NCBI RefSeq assembly: GCF_014283215.1
Contig: NZ_JACOMF010000022.1
Coordinates: forward strand, 16,274 to 80,273
Origin: Siccirubricoccus deserti
Lineage (GTDB): Bacteria > Pseudomonadota > Alphaproteobacteria > Acetobacterales > Acetobacteraceae
Reading direction: 5' to 3'
DNA: 64,000 nt
Below the pieces are notes generated by a model. That model had not been told where the DNA came from, ran no database searches, and saw only the letters and a program-made list of their open reading frames with translations. Numbering within the stretch: position 1 is the first letter of the stretch; each line of letters opens with the position of its first letter. The position numbers were made by a program, and so were the translations under genes. Of this stretch, positions 46,690 to 55,105 are shown in pieces.

Positions 46690-47652
46690 TCATTCCGCGC
46701 GAATGCCGGCCTCACGGGTGATCTCCGCCCAACGCAGGATCTCGCCGTGGATATAGGCCTGGAAATCCGCCGGCGTGCCGGTGACCACCTCCGCGCCCTG
46801 GCTGGCCAGCCGCGCCTTCATCTCGGGGTCCTGCATGATGCGGTTCAGCTCGGCATTCAGCTTCGCCACGATGGGGGCGGGGACGCCACGCGGGGCGACG
46901 ATGCCAAGCCAGCCGGTCACGTCGTAGCCCGGCAGCCCGGCTTCCGCGACCGTCGGGATCTGCGGCGCCGCAGCGAGGCGGGACGGGCCGCTGACTGCCA
47001 GTGCGCGGACCCGACCAGCCTCGATCTGCGGCAGGGTGACCAACGGGTCGCTGAAGGCGGCCGTCAGATTACCGGCGATCAGGTCGTTGAGCGCCGGGGC
47101 GGCGCCGCGATAGGGCACGTGCTCCATTCGGGCGCCTGCCATGCGCGAGAAGACCACCATGGCAAGGTGCGGCGACCCGCCATTGCCGGGGGAGCCGTAG
47201 CTGACGCGGCCGGGGCTTGCCTTCGCCCGGGCGATGAACTCCGCCGCGCTGCGCGCGGGATGGGAGGGGTGGACGACCAGGATGTTGGAGAAGCGCACCA
47301 GCCGTGCCACCGCCTCGAAATCGCGCTCGGGGTCGTAGCCGGCATCGCGGTAGATCGAGGGGTTCACCGCCATCACACCGATCGTGCCCATCATCAGCGT
47401 GTAGCCATCGGCCGGCAAGCGGGCGGCGGCGGCCGCGGCGATGTTGCCGTTCGCGCCCGGGCGCGGGTCCACCACCACCTGATGGCCCCAGCTTTCACCC
47501 AGCTTCAGCCCAACCTGCCGCGCCAGGATGTCGGAGGCGCCGCCGGCGGCGGTGGCGACGATCAGCCGGATGCTGCGGTCGGGGTAGGTCTGCGCCGCCG
47601 CGGCGACGGGCAGCAGCAGCAGGAGAGCGGCGAGGAGCCGCGGCGCGTTCAT
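46690..47652 (-). CDS. Bug-family tripartite tricarboxylate receptor
   Basis: A 320-residue periplasmic solute receptor (TctC/Bug). The signal peptide ends near AAAAQ, and the mature protein starts TYPDRSIRLIVATAAGGASD and has GANGNIAAAAAARLPADGYTLMMG. This family binds carboxylates or amino acids. The TctA/TctB membrane genes are absent, as is common for these expanded receptors. It is ATGA-coupled behind a TauD dioxygenase, so its ligand may be the dioxygenase substrate. Confidence 0.92.
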   Translation of the reverse strand: MNAPRLLAALLLLLPVAAAAQTYPDRSIRLIVATAAGGASDILARQVGLKLGESWGHQVVVDPRPGANGNIAAAAAARLPADGYTLMMGTIGVMAVNPSIYRDAGYDPERDFEAVARLVRFSNILVVHPSHPARSAAEFIARAKASPGRVSYGSPGNGGSPHLAMVVFSRMAGARMEHVPYRGAAPALNDLIAGNLTAAFSDPLVTLPQIEAGRVRALAVSGPSRLAAAPQIPTVAEAGLPGYDVTGWLGIVAPRGVPAPIVAKLNAELNRIMQDPEMKARLASQGAEVVTGTPADFQAYIHGEILRWAEITREAGIRAE

Positions 47653-48566
47653 GCCGCCTGCTCGAGCGTCGGCGCGCTGTCCTTCAGCGTCACCCGCCGC
47701 ATGTCGCGCGGGTAGAGTTTGTCCTCGTAGGGACGTCCGCGGTGCATGGTGCAGCGGTTGTCCCAGACCACCAGGTCGCCGACCGACCAGCGATGGCTGT
47801 AGACGAATGGCCGTTGCGTCGCATGCTCTGTCAGCTCGCGGATCAGCGCCATCGCTTCCGGCGTCGGCCAGCCGCGGATGCGGCCGATATGCGCCGAGAG
47901 ATAGAGCGAGAGCCGTCCGGAAGCCGGGTGCCGCCGCACCAGGCGCTGCGGCACCGGGGTGCAGCGGGCGCGCTCCTCTGGGGTAAATTCATCGAAGCCG
48001 AGAAGCGCGCGGGAGAAGATCAGGGAATGCTCCGCGACCAGATCGCGGACTCTCGCCTGCATCGCCTCCGGCAGCGCGTCCCAGGCGGCACGCATATCGG
48101 CGAATTCGGTCTCGCCTCCCGCCGGCGGGATGACCCTGGCGTGCAGCATGGAGTAATGCGCCGGCGTCGGCTTGAAGCTGCTGTCGGAATGCCAGAGCAG
48201 GTTGCCGAGATTGAACATCCGCCGGCGGTCATCGGCCGCCAGGATCTTGCCGTCGGCGCCGAGGTTGGAGATGTCATTGACGCGGTTGTCCGCGAGCCGC
48301 CGGCGCGCCTGATCGACCAGCGTCGGCACCTCCTCCACCTCGCCGAACTGACGGCCGAAATCGAGCTGCTCATCGTCCTGGAAATGCTGGCCAGGGAAGA
48401 CGAGCACGGCGTAGCGGTCCATCGCCGCGGTGATCGCCGCGATCTCGGTGGCACGCAGCGGGCGACGCAGGTCGACGCCCTCGGCGCGGGCACCGATCAC
48501 CGGGTGCATCGGTGTGATGCGGAGCGCGGAATCCACCACCTTCGGCTGCGCGACATCATTCGGCAT
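47649..48566 (-). CDS. TauD/TfdA-family 2-oxoglutarate dioxygenase
   Basis: A 305-residue Fe(II)/2-oxoglutarate enzyme. The facial triad is visible as HSD in LLWHSDSSF and His in CTMHRGRPY, and the 2-oxoglutarate Arg is probably in the DMRRVTL region. The overall pattern (VLVFPGQ, EFADMRAAWDAL) is close to TfdA (2,4-D/alpha-ketoglutarate type) rather than taurine enzymes, but the substrate is uncertain. It is followed by a Bug receptor with an ATGA overlap, suggesting uptake and oxidation of the same compound. Confidence 0.9.
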   Translation of the reverse strand: MPNDVAQPKVVDSALRITPMHPVIGARAEGVDLRRPLRATEIAAITAAMDRYAVLVFPGQHFQDDEQLDFGRQFGEVEEVPTLVDQARRRLADNRVNDISNLGADGKILAADDRRRMFNLGNLLWHSDSSFKPTPAHYSMLHARVIPPAGGETEFADMRAAWDALPEAMQARVRDLVAEHSLIFSRALLGFDEFTPEERARCTPVPQRLVRRHPASGRLSLYLSAHIGRIRGWPTPEAMALIRELTEHATQRPFVYSHRWSVGDLVVWDNRCTMHRGRPYEDKLYPRDMRRVTLKDSAPTLEQAA

Positions 48567-48670
48567 CGCTGCCCTCCCTTGATGGGGGCTGTCAGGCCCT
48601 GCGGCCGGCAGCCCCGTTCTTGTGCATGCAGGCTAGACCCGTCGTGCCAGGCGCCTCAAGGTCGCAGCGA

Positions 48671-49108
48671 TCATTCCGACCGGACATTGAGCTCCTTCAC
48701 GACACTGGCCCTACGCTCGCGGTCAGCCGCGATGAAGCGGCGCATCTGCTCGGGTGTGGCCTTGACGGGCAGCGCGGCCTGGACGCGGAAGACCTCCACC
48801 TGCGGCGACGACACGGCCTCGGCCGAGACCTCCACCATGCGGGTGGCGATCGAGGGCGGCAGGCCTGCCGGGCCGAGCAGGCCGAACCATGTCGCCGCCT
48901 TGACCGACATGCCCAGTTCCGCCTTTGCCAACACCTTCGGCAGCAGCGGAATGCGGGTGACAGCACCGACGCCGAGGAACCTGGCCCTGCCGTCGCGTGC
49001 CGAGGCCTCCGCCGGCCCGGCATTGAGGAACACCACACCCACCTGGCCGGCGATCAGCGCCGTGGCCGCCGGCGCGGCCCCATGCGCCGAGGGAGCCAGG
49101 GGCGCCAA
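48671..49108 (-). pseudogene. Bug-family receptor, C-terminal remnant
   Basis: About 145 codons that match only the C-terminal half of a Bug receptor: GVVFLNAGPAEASARDGRARFLGVG, RIPLLPKV, AATWFGLLGPAGLPPSIATRMVEV and a final KELNVRSE. Signal peptide and N-terminal domain are missing, and the first 15 residues are unrelated. It is therefore a truncated gene beside the intact dioxygenase/receptor pair. Confidence 0.75.
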
Positions 49109-49471
49109 CCACCTTGGCTAATGCCGTATCCGGTCTCCGGATGGCGACCGGATCCTTCCGGAACCGCCGCATCCCTGATGCCGGGCATGGTCTCCCGCCC
49201 GGCATCCCACAGGTTGCTCTCCTGCAACCGGCCAACGGCCGGCGCGCTTTGGCCCTGACGTCATCTGCCGGGCCTCCCGAGGCTTGTGCAGTCCCGGAAG
49301 GTTTGACCGGATGGTGCCTGCAACATCATTGCCGATCGAGGCGACGCCAGGCTGCTGCCTTTCCGATAAGGGCTTCGGTTGCGGAGCAGGTGAAACCCAA
49401 GGTGTGCCCGCACACCATGGGAAGCCAATTGTGCAGGAACCAGCTTTTCACATGCCTGGAGGAGGGATGCT
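49109..49471. other. Intergenic stretch, nothing identified
   Basis: The N-terminal half of the broken Bug gene is not recognisable here. The ribosome site GGAGGAGGGA of the next gene is at the right end. Confidence 0.45.
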
Positions 49472-49786
49472 ATGTATCTCGCTCGATTCTCGTACGATGT
49501 ATTGCCCGTCAATCGTGAGCGGGCCCTGGACTTCATCCGCCGGGAAGCGGAGGCCGCCCGGCAGGCGGGCCACACTGCGCGGCTGCTGATACCCCTGACG
49601 CGCGGCCAGGGCGGTGCGGCGCTGCAGTTCGAGGTCGAGTTGACCAGCCTCGATCAGCTTGAACAGCTGCGCCAGCGTGGCGCCGGTCCGCACGGTGGCG
49701 GCGACTGGATGCATGCATTCAGCGAGATCCTGTTGTCTCCGCCTGCCGTCGAGATCCTGCGCATGGATGCCGAGCCGGCAGCCTGA
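49472..49786 (+). CDS. Conserved small protein, NIPSNAP/dimeric-barrel-like
   Basis: A 104-residue soluble protein beginning MYLARFSYDVLPVNRE with a C-terminal FSEILLSPPAVEILRMDA. The beta-alpha-beta pattern resembles dimeric alpha-beta barrel proteins, but no family is certain. The ribosome site is strong (GGAGGAGGGA). It stands alone. Confidence 0.65.
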   Translation: MYLARFSYDVLPVNRERALDFIRREAEAARQAGHTARLLIPLTRGQGGAALQFEVELTSLDQLEQLRQRGAGPHGGGDWMHAFSEILLSPPAVEILRMDAEPAA

Positions 49787-50202
49787 CCAACCGGCGGCAC
49801 CGAGGCAGGCGGTTGCCGCCGTGACACGTCGCGCCTAGCTTCCGGCCGACCCGAAGAGGTCGAGGAGGAAGCGCGGATGGCCAGTGGCCAAGTCCTCGCC
49901 GGCATGATGTCGTGGCGAGATGGTGGCAGCTCGGCGTCGCGACCGGATGCGGTCGGTGGTGTGTTCCGCCTGCAGCTTGGCGGCAAGGCGTGGCGCCCCA
50001 TGGCGCGGGCCATGCCCGAGGAATGCCAACTACCCTGCATCACGGTGGATCCGATGACGGCAGCCGGATCCATGCCGGCACCAGGCAAGACCCCCATTTC
50101 TCCCCCAAGCATGGAGAGCAATGGCAGCGCCTCGGACTTGCCGGCCGCCGCCGACCCGGTTGCTGAAGTGAGCATGGCAGAAGGCGTGGAGGAGATGCCC
50201 GG
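49787..50202. other. Upstream region of the amidase operon
   Basis: No gene was supported, although a short plus frame (49877-50206) is open. GGAGGAG at its right end serves the amidase. Confidence 0.45.
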
Positions 50203-51603
50203 ATGAGCGAGTTATGGCGCCTGACGGCGACCGAGGCGGTGGCGCGCCTGCGGCGCGGCGAGGTCTCGCCACTGGAGATGGTCGAGGCTGCGGCGCAGCG
50301 GATCGAGGCGGTGGAGCCGAAGGTCAATGCCCTGCCGATCCGCTTCCTCGATGAGGCCCGTGACCAGGCCAGGCGCTTCCGGCGGGAGAGTCGTGATCAT
50401 CCGGGCTGGCTCGCCGGACTGCCGATCGCGGTGAAGGACTACAACGACGTCGCCGGGCAGCTGACCACCAACGGCTCGCCCATCTATGCCGAGAATCGTG
50501 CCGCGGCGGATGACCGCACCGTGGCGACGCTGCGCGCCAACGGCGCAATTCCGCTGGCGAAGTCCAATGTGCCGGAATTCGCCGGCAGCCACACCTTCAA
50601 CCCGGTCTGGGGCGTGACCCACAATCCCTGGAATCTCGGACGCACCGCCGGCGGGTCATCCGGCGGCGCGGCGGCCGCGCTCGCGGCCGGGGAGGTGTGG
50701 CTGGCGAATGGCTCCTGCCTCGGCGGCTCGCTGCGCATCCCGGCCAGCTTCTGCGGCATCGTCGGCCTGCGGCCGAGCCCCGGCGTGGTGCCGCGCGGCG
50801 ACGGTTTGCCCGCCTTCGACAGCCTGTGGGTGGAAGGGCCGATGGCGCGCAACCTGGGCGACCTGGCGCTGATGCTGGACGCCATGGCGGCGCTGACGCC
50901 GCATGACCCGCTGTCGCGCCCCGGCCCGGCCGGCGGCTACCAGGCGGCGCTCGACCGCGCCCGCCCGCCGGTCCGGATCGGCTTCAGCGAGAACCTCGGC
51001 CTCCGCCGCGTCGACCCGGAGGTGGCGGAGATCTGTCGCGCCGCCGCGCAGCGCTTCACCGGGATGGGCTGCGCGGTGGAGGCGGCAACGCCCGATTTCT
51101 CCGGCGCCATCGACAGCTTCCAGGTGCTGCGCGCGCTGCTCTTCGCCGATGTCCGCGGCGACCTGCTGCCGCGGGAGCGCGACCGCATCAACCCGGACAT
51201 CGTCTGGAACATCGAGAAGGGCCAGCGCCTGGACGCCGCCGGGATCATCCAGGCGCAGCGCGCCCGTCACGCGCTGTTCCACCGGGTGGCGCGCTTCTTC
51301 GATGACCACGACCTGCTGGTCTGCCCGACCGTCGCGGTCGCGCCCTTTCCGGTCGAGCAACGCTTCCCCACCGAAATCGCGGGTGAAGCGCTGACCACCT
51401 ACATCGACTGGATGTTCCTCACCTTCGTCATTACCCTGACCGGCTGCCCGGCCATCTCGCTGCCTTGCGGGCTGACGCGGGAAGGCCTGCCGGTCGGCCT
51501 CCAGCTCGTAGGCCGGCCGCATGGCGATGCCGCGCTGCTCGGCATGGCTGGGCTGCTGGAACAGGCGCTGGGCTTCGCGGGCCGCGTGCCCGTCGAGGTC
51601 TAG
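50203..51603 (+). CDS. Amidase-signature family hydrolase
   Basis: A 466-residue Ser-Ser-Lys amidase. Lys is in PIAVKDYND, the cis-Ser in GRTAGGSSGGAAAAL and the nucleophile Ser in CLGGSLRIPA. The position before LGGS, normally Asp in this signature, is Cys. The C-terminus has LTGCPAISLPCGLTREGLPVGLQLVG, as expected. It may hydrolyse an amide whose acid then enters the CoA pathway encoded downstream; this link is inferred from the same-strand order. Confidence 0.9.
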   Translation: MSELWRLTATEAVARLRRGEVSPLEMVEAAAQRIEAVEPKVNALPIRFLDEARDQARRFRRESRDHPGWLAGLPIAVKDYNDVAGQLTTNGSPIYAENRAAADDRTVATLRANGAIPLAKSNVPEFAGSHTFNPVWGVTHNPWNLGRTAGGSSGGAAAALAAGEVWLANGSCLGGSLRIPASFCGIVGLRPSPGVVPRGDGLPAFDSLWVEGPMARNLGDLALMLDAMAALTPHDPLSRPGPAGGYQAALDRARPPVRIGFSENLGLRRVDPEVAEICRAAAQRFTGMGCAVEAATPDFSGAIDSFQVLRALLFADVRGDLLPRERDRINPDIVWNIEKGQRLDAAGIIQAQRARHALFHRVARFFDDHDLLVCPTVAVAPFPVEQRFPTEIAGEALTTYIDWMFLTFVITLTGCPAISLPCGLTREGLPVGLQLVGRPHGDAALLGMAGLLEQALGFAGRVPVEV

Positions 51604-51749
51604 GTCCGGTCGCAACCGCCGCCGGCCACGTCGCCGGCGGCGCCACCGCACCGGCTGGGGCCGCGAAACACCAATCCGCAGTTTCCGTCTGGCCGCATCC
51701 GGCTGACCAGGGCAATCTGGCGCCCGGAGAGAACTCGTCCAGGATCCGC

Positions 51750-52910
51750 ATGCCCCCCGACACTGAACTTGCGTCCCCCGCCATCAGCGCGCCATGGCCG
51801 CTGCGCGACAAGGTCGCCTTCGCCGGCATCGGCACGACGCGCTACGGCAATTTCCCCGAAACCGACAGCTACGGCCTGGGCTGCGAGGCGCTGAACGCCG
51901 CGCTCGACGATGCCGGGCTGCGCCCCTCGGACATCGACGGGCTGATCGTCAACCGCATCCCGAGCTACGAGCGCTTCGCGGAGATGATGGGGATCAATCC
52001 CCAGTACTGCCTGCTGACCGAGGCGCCGGGCCGCTTCTCCGGCGTCTCCCTGGCGCTGGCGGCGCAGGCGATCGCGACGGGCGCGGCGAAGACCATCGCC
52101 CTGGTCTACGGCAACAACGGCCGCAGCGTGCGCATGATGTACGGCGGCGGCGACAGCCAGTGGAGTCCCTGGGGCATGACCAGCCCGGGTGCCATCCACG
52201 CCATGATGTGGCGCCGGCACATGCACCAATTCGGCACCACCCATGCCGACCTTGGCCCGATCTCGGTCGCCTTCCGCCACCATGCCTGCCTGAACCCGGA
52301 TGCCGTCATGCACGGCAAGCCGATCACCCTTCAGCAGCACGCCGCGGCGCGGCCGATCTGCGAGCCGCTGAAGCTGCTGGATTACTGCCTGATCAACGAC
52401 GGCGCCGTCGCCTGGATCCTGACCAGCGCGGAGCGCGCCAGGGACATGAAGCGGCCGCCGGTGCTGCTCTCGGGCTATGCACGGCAGGACGCCTTCCATT
52501 ACGGCAGCGCCCCGGCCGACGATTTCTGGTACCCGACGCTGAGCGCCTGCCGCTCGGTCTACGACCGCGCCGGCATCGGCCGGGACGACATCCAGGGTCT
52601 TGGCATCTACGATAATTTCTCGCCGACGGTGATGTTCAGCCTGGAAGGACTCGGCTTCTGCAAGCAGGGCGAGGGCGGTGATTTCGTGCGCGACGGTACC
52701 TTGCAGCTCGGCACCGGCCGCTGGCCGACCAACACTTCCGGCGGGCATCTGTCCGACAGCTACATGCAGGGCTGGGGCATCATCGCCGAATGCGTGCGCC
52801 AGCTGCGCGACGATTGCGGCGAGCGGCAGATCCCGAACGTCAATGCCATGCAGTACATCTGCGCCACCCACATCGCCCAGAGCCTGATCCTGCGGAGGGC
52901 CGGCGCATGA
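51750..52910 (+). CDS. Thiolase-like (lipid-transfer-protein type) enzyme
   Basis: A 386-residue thiolase-fold protein. VAFAGIGTTRYG opens the fold, and the late NTSGGHLSDSYMQGWG contains the conserved His loop. The usual nucleophile Cys region reads GRFSGVSLALA, without Cys, so ordinary thiolysis is unlikely. Such Cys-less proteins paired with a DUF35 partner include the Ltp2-type retro-aldolases of steroid side-chain breakdown. The next gene is exactly such a partner, ATGA-coupled. The ATG at 51750 has AGGA upstream. Confidence 0.85.
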   Translation: MPPDTELASPAISAPWPLRDKVAFAGIGTTRYGNFPETDSYGLGCEALNAALDDAGLRPSDIDGLIVNRIPSYERFAEMMGINPQYCLLTEAPGRFSGVSLALAAQAIATGAAKTIALVYGNNGRSVRMMYGGGDSQWSPWGMTSPGAIHAMMWRRHMHQFGTTHADLGPISVAFRHHACLNPDAVMHGKPITLQQHAAARPICEPLKLLDYCLINDGAVAWILTSAERARDMKRPPVLLSGYARQDAFHYGSAPADDFWYPTLSACRSVYDRAGIGRDDIQGLGIYDNFSPTVMFSLEGLGFCKQGEGGDFVRDGTLQLGTGRWPTNTSGGHLSDSYMQGWGIIAECVRQLRDDCGERQIPNVNAMQYICATHIAQSLILRRAGA

Positions 52911-53317
52911 GCCTCGATACCCGGCCGAAGCCGCTCGTCGACAACTGGAACCGACCCTTCTGGGAGGCGTGCGGTCGCGGCCAGCTCATCCTGCAGCGCT
53001 GCAAGGCGACCGGGAAGTGCTTCTTCCCGCCCGCTCCCGTCTCTCCCTTCACCGGCCGGCCGGAATGGGAATGGATCAATGCCTCCGGTCGTGGCGAGCT
53101 GTGGTCCTTCGTTGTCTTCCATCAAAGCTACTTTCCCGGCATGAAGGACGAGCTGCCCTATCCCGTTGCCATGGTGAAGCTGGAGGAAGGGCCCTACCTG
53201 CTGACCAACCTCGACGGCATCGGCCCGGATGAGGCGAAGATCGGCATGCGCCTCGCGGTGCGTTTTCCTGGCGGGCCGGAAGGCTTCACCCTGCCGCAAT
53301 TCGGCCCGGAGGCCTGA
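52907..53317 (+). CDS. DUF35 OB-fold protein
   Basis: A 136-residue partner protein of thiolase-like enzymes. An N-terminal rubredoxin-like part (LILQRCKATGKCFFPP) is followed by an OB fold (GELWSFVVFHQSYFPG...PYPVAMVKLEEGPYLLTNL). Only one Cys pair is left and the second zinc-binding pair is absent (SPFTGRPEW), so zinc binding is doubtful. It is coupled by ATGA to the thiolase-like gene and three bases from the hydratase gene. Confidence 0.87.
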   Translation: MSLDTRPKPLVDNWNRPFWEACGRGQLILQRCKATGKCFFPPAPVSPFTGRPEWEWINASGRGELWSFVVFHQSYFPGMKDELPYPVAMVKLEEGPYLLTNLDGIGPDEAKIGMRLAVRFPGGPEGFTLPQFGPEA

Positions 53318-53320
53318 GCC

Positions 53321-54100
53321 ATGTCCGCTGAGATCGAGATCATCCGCCACGACGGCTGGGCGCAGATCCGCGTCAACCGCGAGGCGCAGCGCAACGCCAT
53401 GAACCGCGCCACCCGCCAGGGGCTGATGGCCGCCTTCGAGGAGCTGCGCGGCAAGGCCCGCGCCATCATCCTCACCGGCACCGGCGTTGCCTTCTGCGCC
53501 GGCATGGATCTGAAGGAGCGCGAGCAGGACCGCCAGGCCGGCATCGAGGGCGCGGGCGACGAATGGGTCGCGGTGAACATGGCGATCCGGGCGCATCCGG
53601 CGATCTTCATCGCCGCGGTGAACGGGCTGGCCCTGGGCGGCGGCGCGACCTTGATCAATGTCTGCGACCTCGCCATCGCCAGCACCAAGGCGAGCATCGG
53701 CTGCCCGGAGATGGGCTTCTCCACCTATCCCGGCATGGCCGGTCCAGCAATTCAGCTCTCCGGCGTCACCCGCAAGCAGGCCGCCTGGCTGGTGCTGACC
53801 ACCAACCGCATCGACGGCGCCACCGCCGAGCGCTGGGGCATGGTGAACCAGTGCGTGGAGCCCGAGGCGCTGCTGCCGACGGCCCAGGCGCTGGCGCAGA
53901 AGGTGGCGCAATTCGATGCCGTGGCGCTGGCCGAGAGCAAGAAGGCCCTCGACCGCATCCCCGCCATCATCACCGACTGGCAGGAAGCGATGGACCACGG
54001 GCAGATGGTCAATCTGCAGATCCGCTCGAAGACCACGGCGCAGGCCGAGGGCAGCGCCCGCTTCGCCGCGGGCATCAAGAACCCCGGCCAGGGGGTCTAG
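53321..54100 (+). CDS. Enoyl-CoA hydratase/isomerase family protein
   Basis: A 259-residue crotonase-fold protein. The oxyanion-hole strands GVAFCAGMDLKE and VNGLALGGGATL are present, and a candidate catalytic Glu is in GCPEMGFS. It acts on a CoA ester; hydration or retro-Claisen chemistry cannot be separated by sequence. It is in the middle of the thiolase-like/DUF35/CoA-transferase operon. Confidence 0.9.
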   Translation: MSAEIEIIRHDGWAQIRVNREAQRNAMNRATRQGLMAAFEELRGKARAIILTGTGVAFCAGMDLKEREQDRQAGIEGAGDEWVAVNMAIRAHPAIFIAAVNGLALGGGATLINVCDLAIASTKASIGCPEMGFSTYPGMAGPAIQLSGVTRKQAAWLVLTTNRIDGATAERWGMVNQCVEPEALLPTAQALAQKVAQFDAVALAESKKALDRIPAIITDWQEAMDHGQMVNLQIRSKTTAQAEGSARFAAGIKNPGQGV

Positions 54101-54103
54101 CGC

Positions 54104-55105
54104 ATGGCCGTGGCGCCGCTGGCCGGCCGAAGGGTGCTGGATCTCGGCGCCCTTTGCGCGCAACGGCCGCACGCCCTCGCTGCCTCCATGGCGGCGCGGC
54201 TCTGCGCCGGCTATGGCGCCGAGGTGGTGCGGCCCCTGCCGTCAGGCGGCGAGCCCTTCGCCGCCACCCCGCCGCTGCTGCCGGACGGCGGCTCGGCGCT
54301 CGACCGTTTCCTCAATGCCGGCAAGCGGCAGGGCGCCACCACCGGCCGCTTCGATGTCGCGATCGGCGACCGGGCATCGCTGGCGGCGCATGCCGAAGAG
54401 GTGCCGGTCAAGGCGCGCATCTCCGTCTTCGGCCCCGGCGAGGAGGATCCGCCGATGACGGAACTGGGGCTGATGGCCCTGTCCGGCCTGTTCGGCATCG
54501 TCGGCGAGGCGCCGCCGGCGCCACCCGCCCGCCTCGCCGGCCATCAAGTGTCCTATTCCGCCGGGCTCGCCGCCTGCATGGCGCTGCTCGCCGCGCTGCT
54601 GGCGGGAGGTGAGGAGGTGGTGGATGTCTCCCTGCTGGATGTCGCGGCCTGGCTGAACTGGAAGGTGGCGGCGGGGGTGATGGTGATGGGCAGCGCGCCG
54701 GTCCGCGGCGGCGCCCGCGTCACCTGGTTCACCGTGCCGGCGAAGGACGGCCATATGGCCTTGGTCTACCAGGACAAGGACTGGCCGCCGCTGCGCGACC
54801 TGATCGGCGACCCGCGGCTGCGCGATGACCCGCGCTTCGCCACCGGCCCCGCGCGCGGGGCCAACCGGGCGGCGCTGCTCGAGGTGATCGGCCCCTGGTT
54901 CGCCGCCCGGACCCGGGCGGAGATTACAGCCGCGGCGCAGGCGAAGCGGGTGCCGCTTGGCCCGGTGAAATGGCCGGTCGAACTGCTGGATGATGCGCAG
55001 TATCGCGCGCGCGGCTTCCTGGCGCCGGATGGCATGCCGGCGCTGCCGGTGGGCTGGGACGGCCAGCGGCTGACCCTGGAAGGGAACCGCGCCGATGCCG
55101 GGTGA
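54104..55105 (+). CDS. Family III CoA-transferase homologue without catalytic Asp
   Basis: A 333-residue CaiB/BaiF-type protein (LAGRRVLDLGALCAQRP, VDVSLLDVAAWLNW, PPLRDLIGDPRLRDDPRFAT). At the site of the catalytic Asp the sequence reads GHQVSYSAGLAA, with Ser150 where active members, including the next gene product, have Asp. The N-terminal domain is also shortened. It overlaps the next CoA-transferase gene by 11 bases. It may be a structural subunit of a heteromeric enzyme, as in two-subunit family III transferases such as BbsEF. Confidence 0.85.
   Translation: MAVAPLAGRRVLDLGALCAQRPHALAASMAARLCAGYGAEVVRPLPSGGEPFAATPPLLPDGGSALDRFLNAGKRQGATTGRFDVAIGDRASLAAHAEEVPVKARISVFGPGEEDPPMTELGLMALSGLFGIVGEAPPAPPARLAGHQVSYSAGLAACMALLAALLAGGEEVVDVSLLDVAAWLNWKVAAGVMVMGSAPVRGGARVTWFTVPAKDGHMALVYQDKDWPPLRDLIGDPRLRDDPRFATGPARGANRAALLEVIGPWFAARTRAEITAAAQAKRVPLGPVKWPVELLDDAQYRARGFLAPDGMPALPVGWDGQRLTLEGNRADAG

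Noticed and set aside
49877..50206. 109-codon plus frame before the amidase
   Set aside because: Composition is unremarkable, there is no good ribosome site, no family resemblance, and it overlaps the amidase ribosome site.
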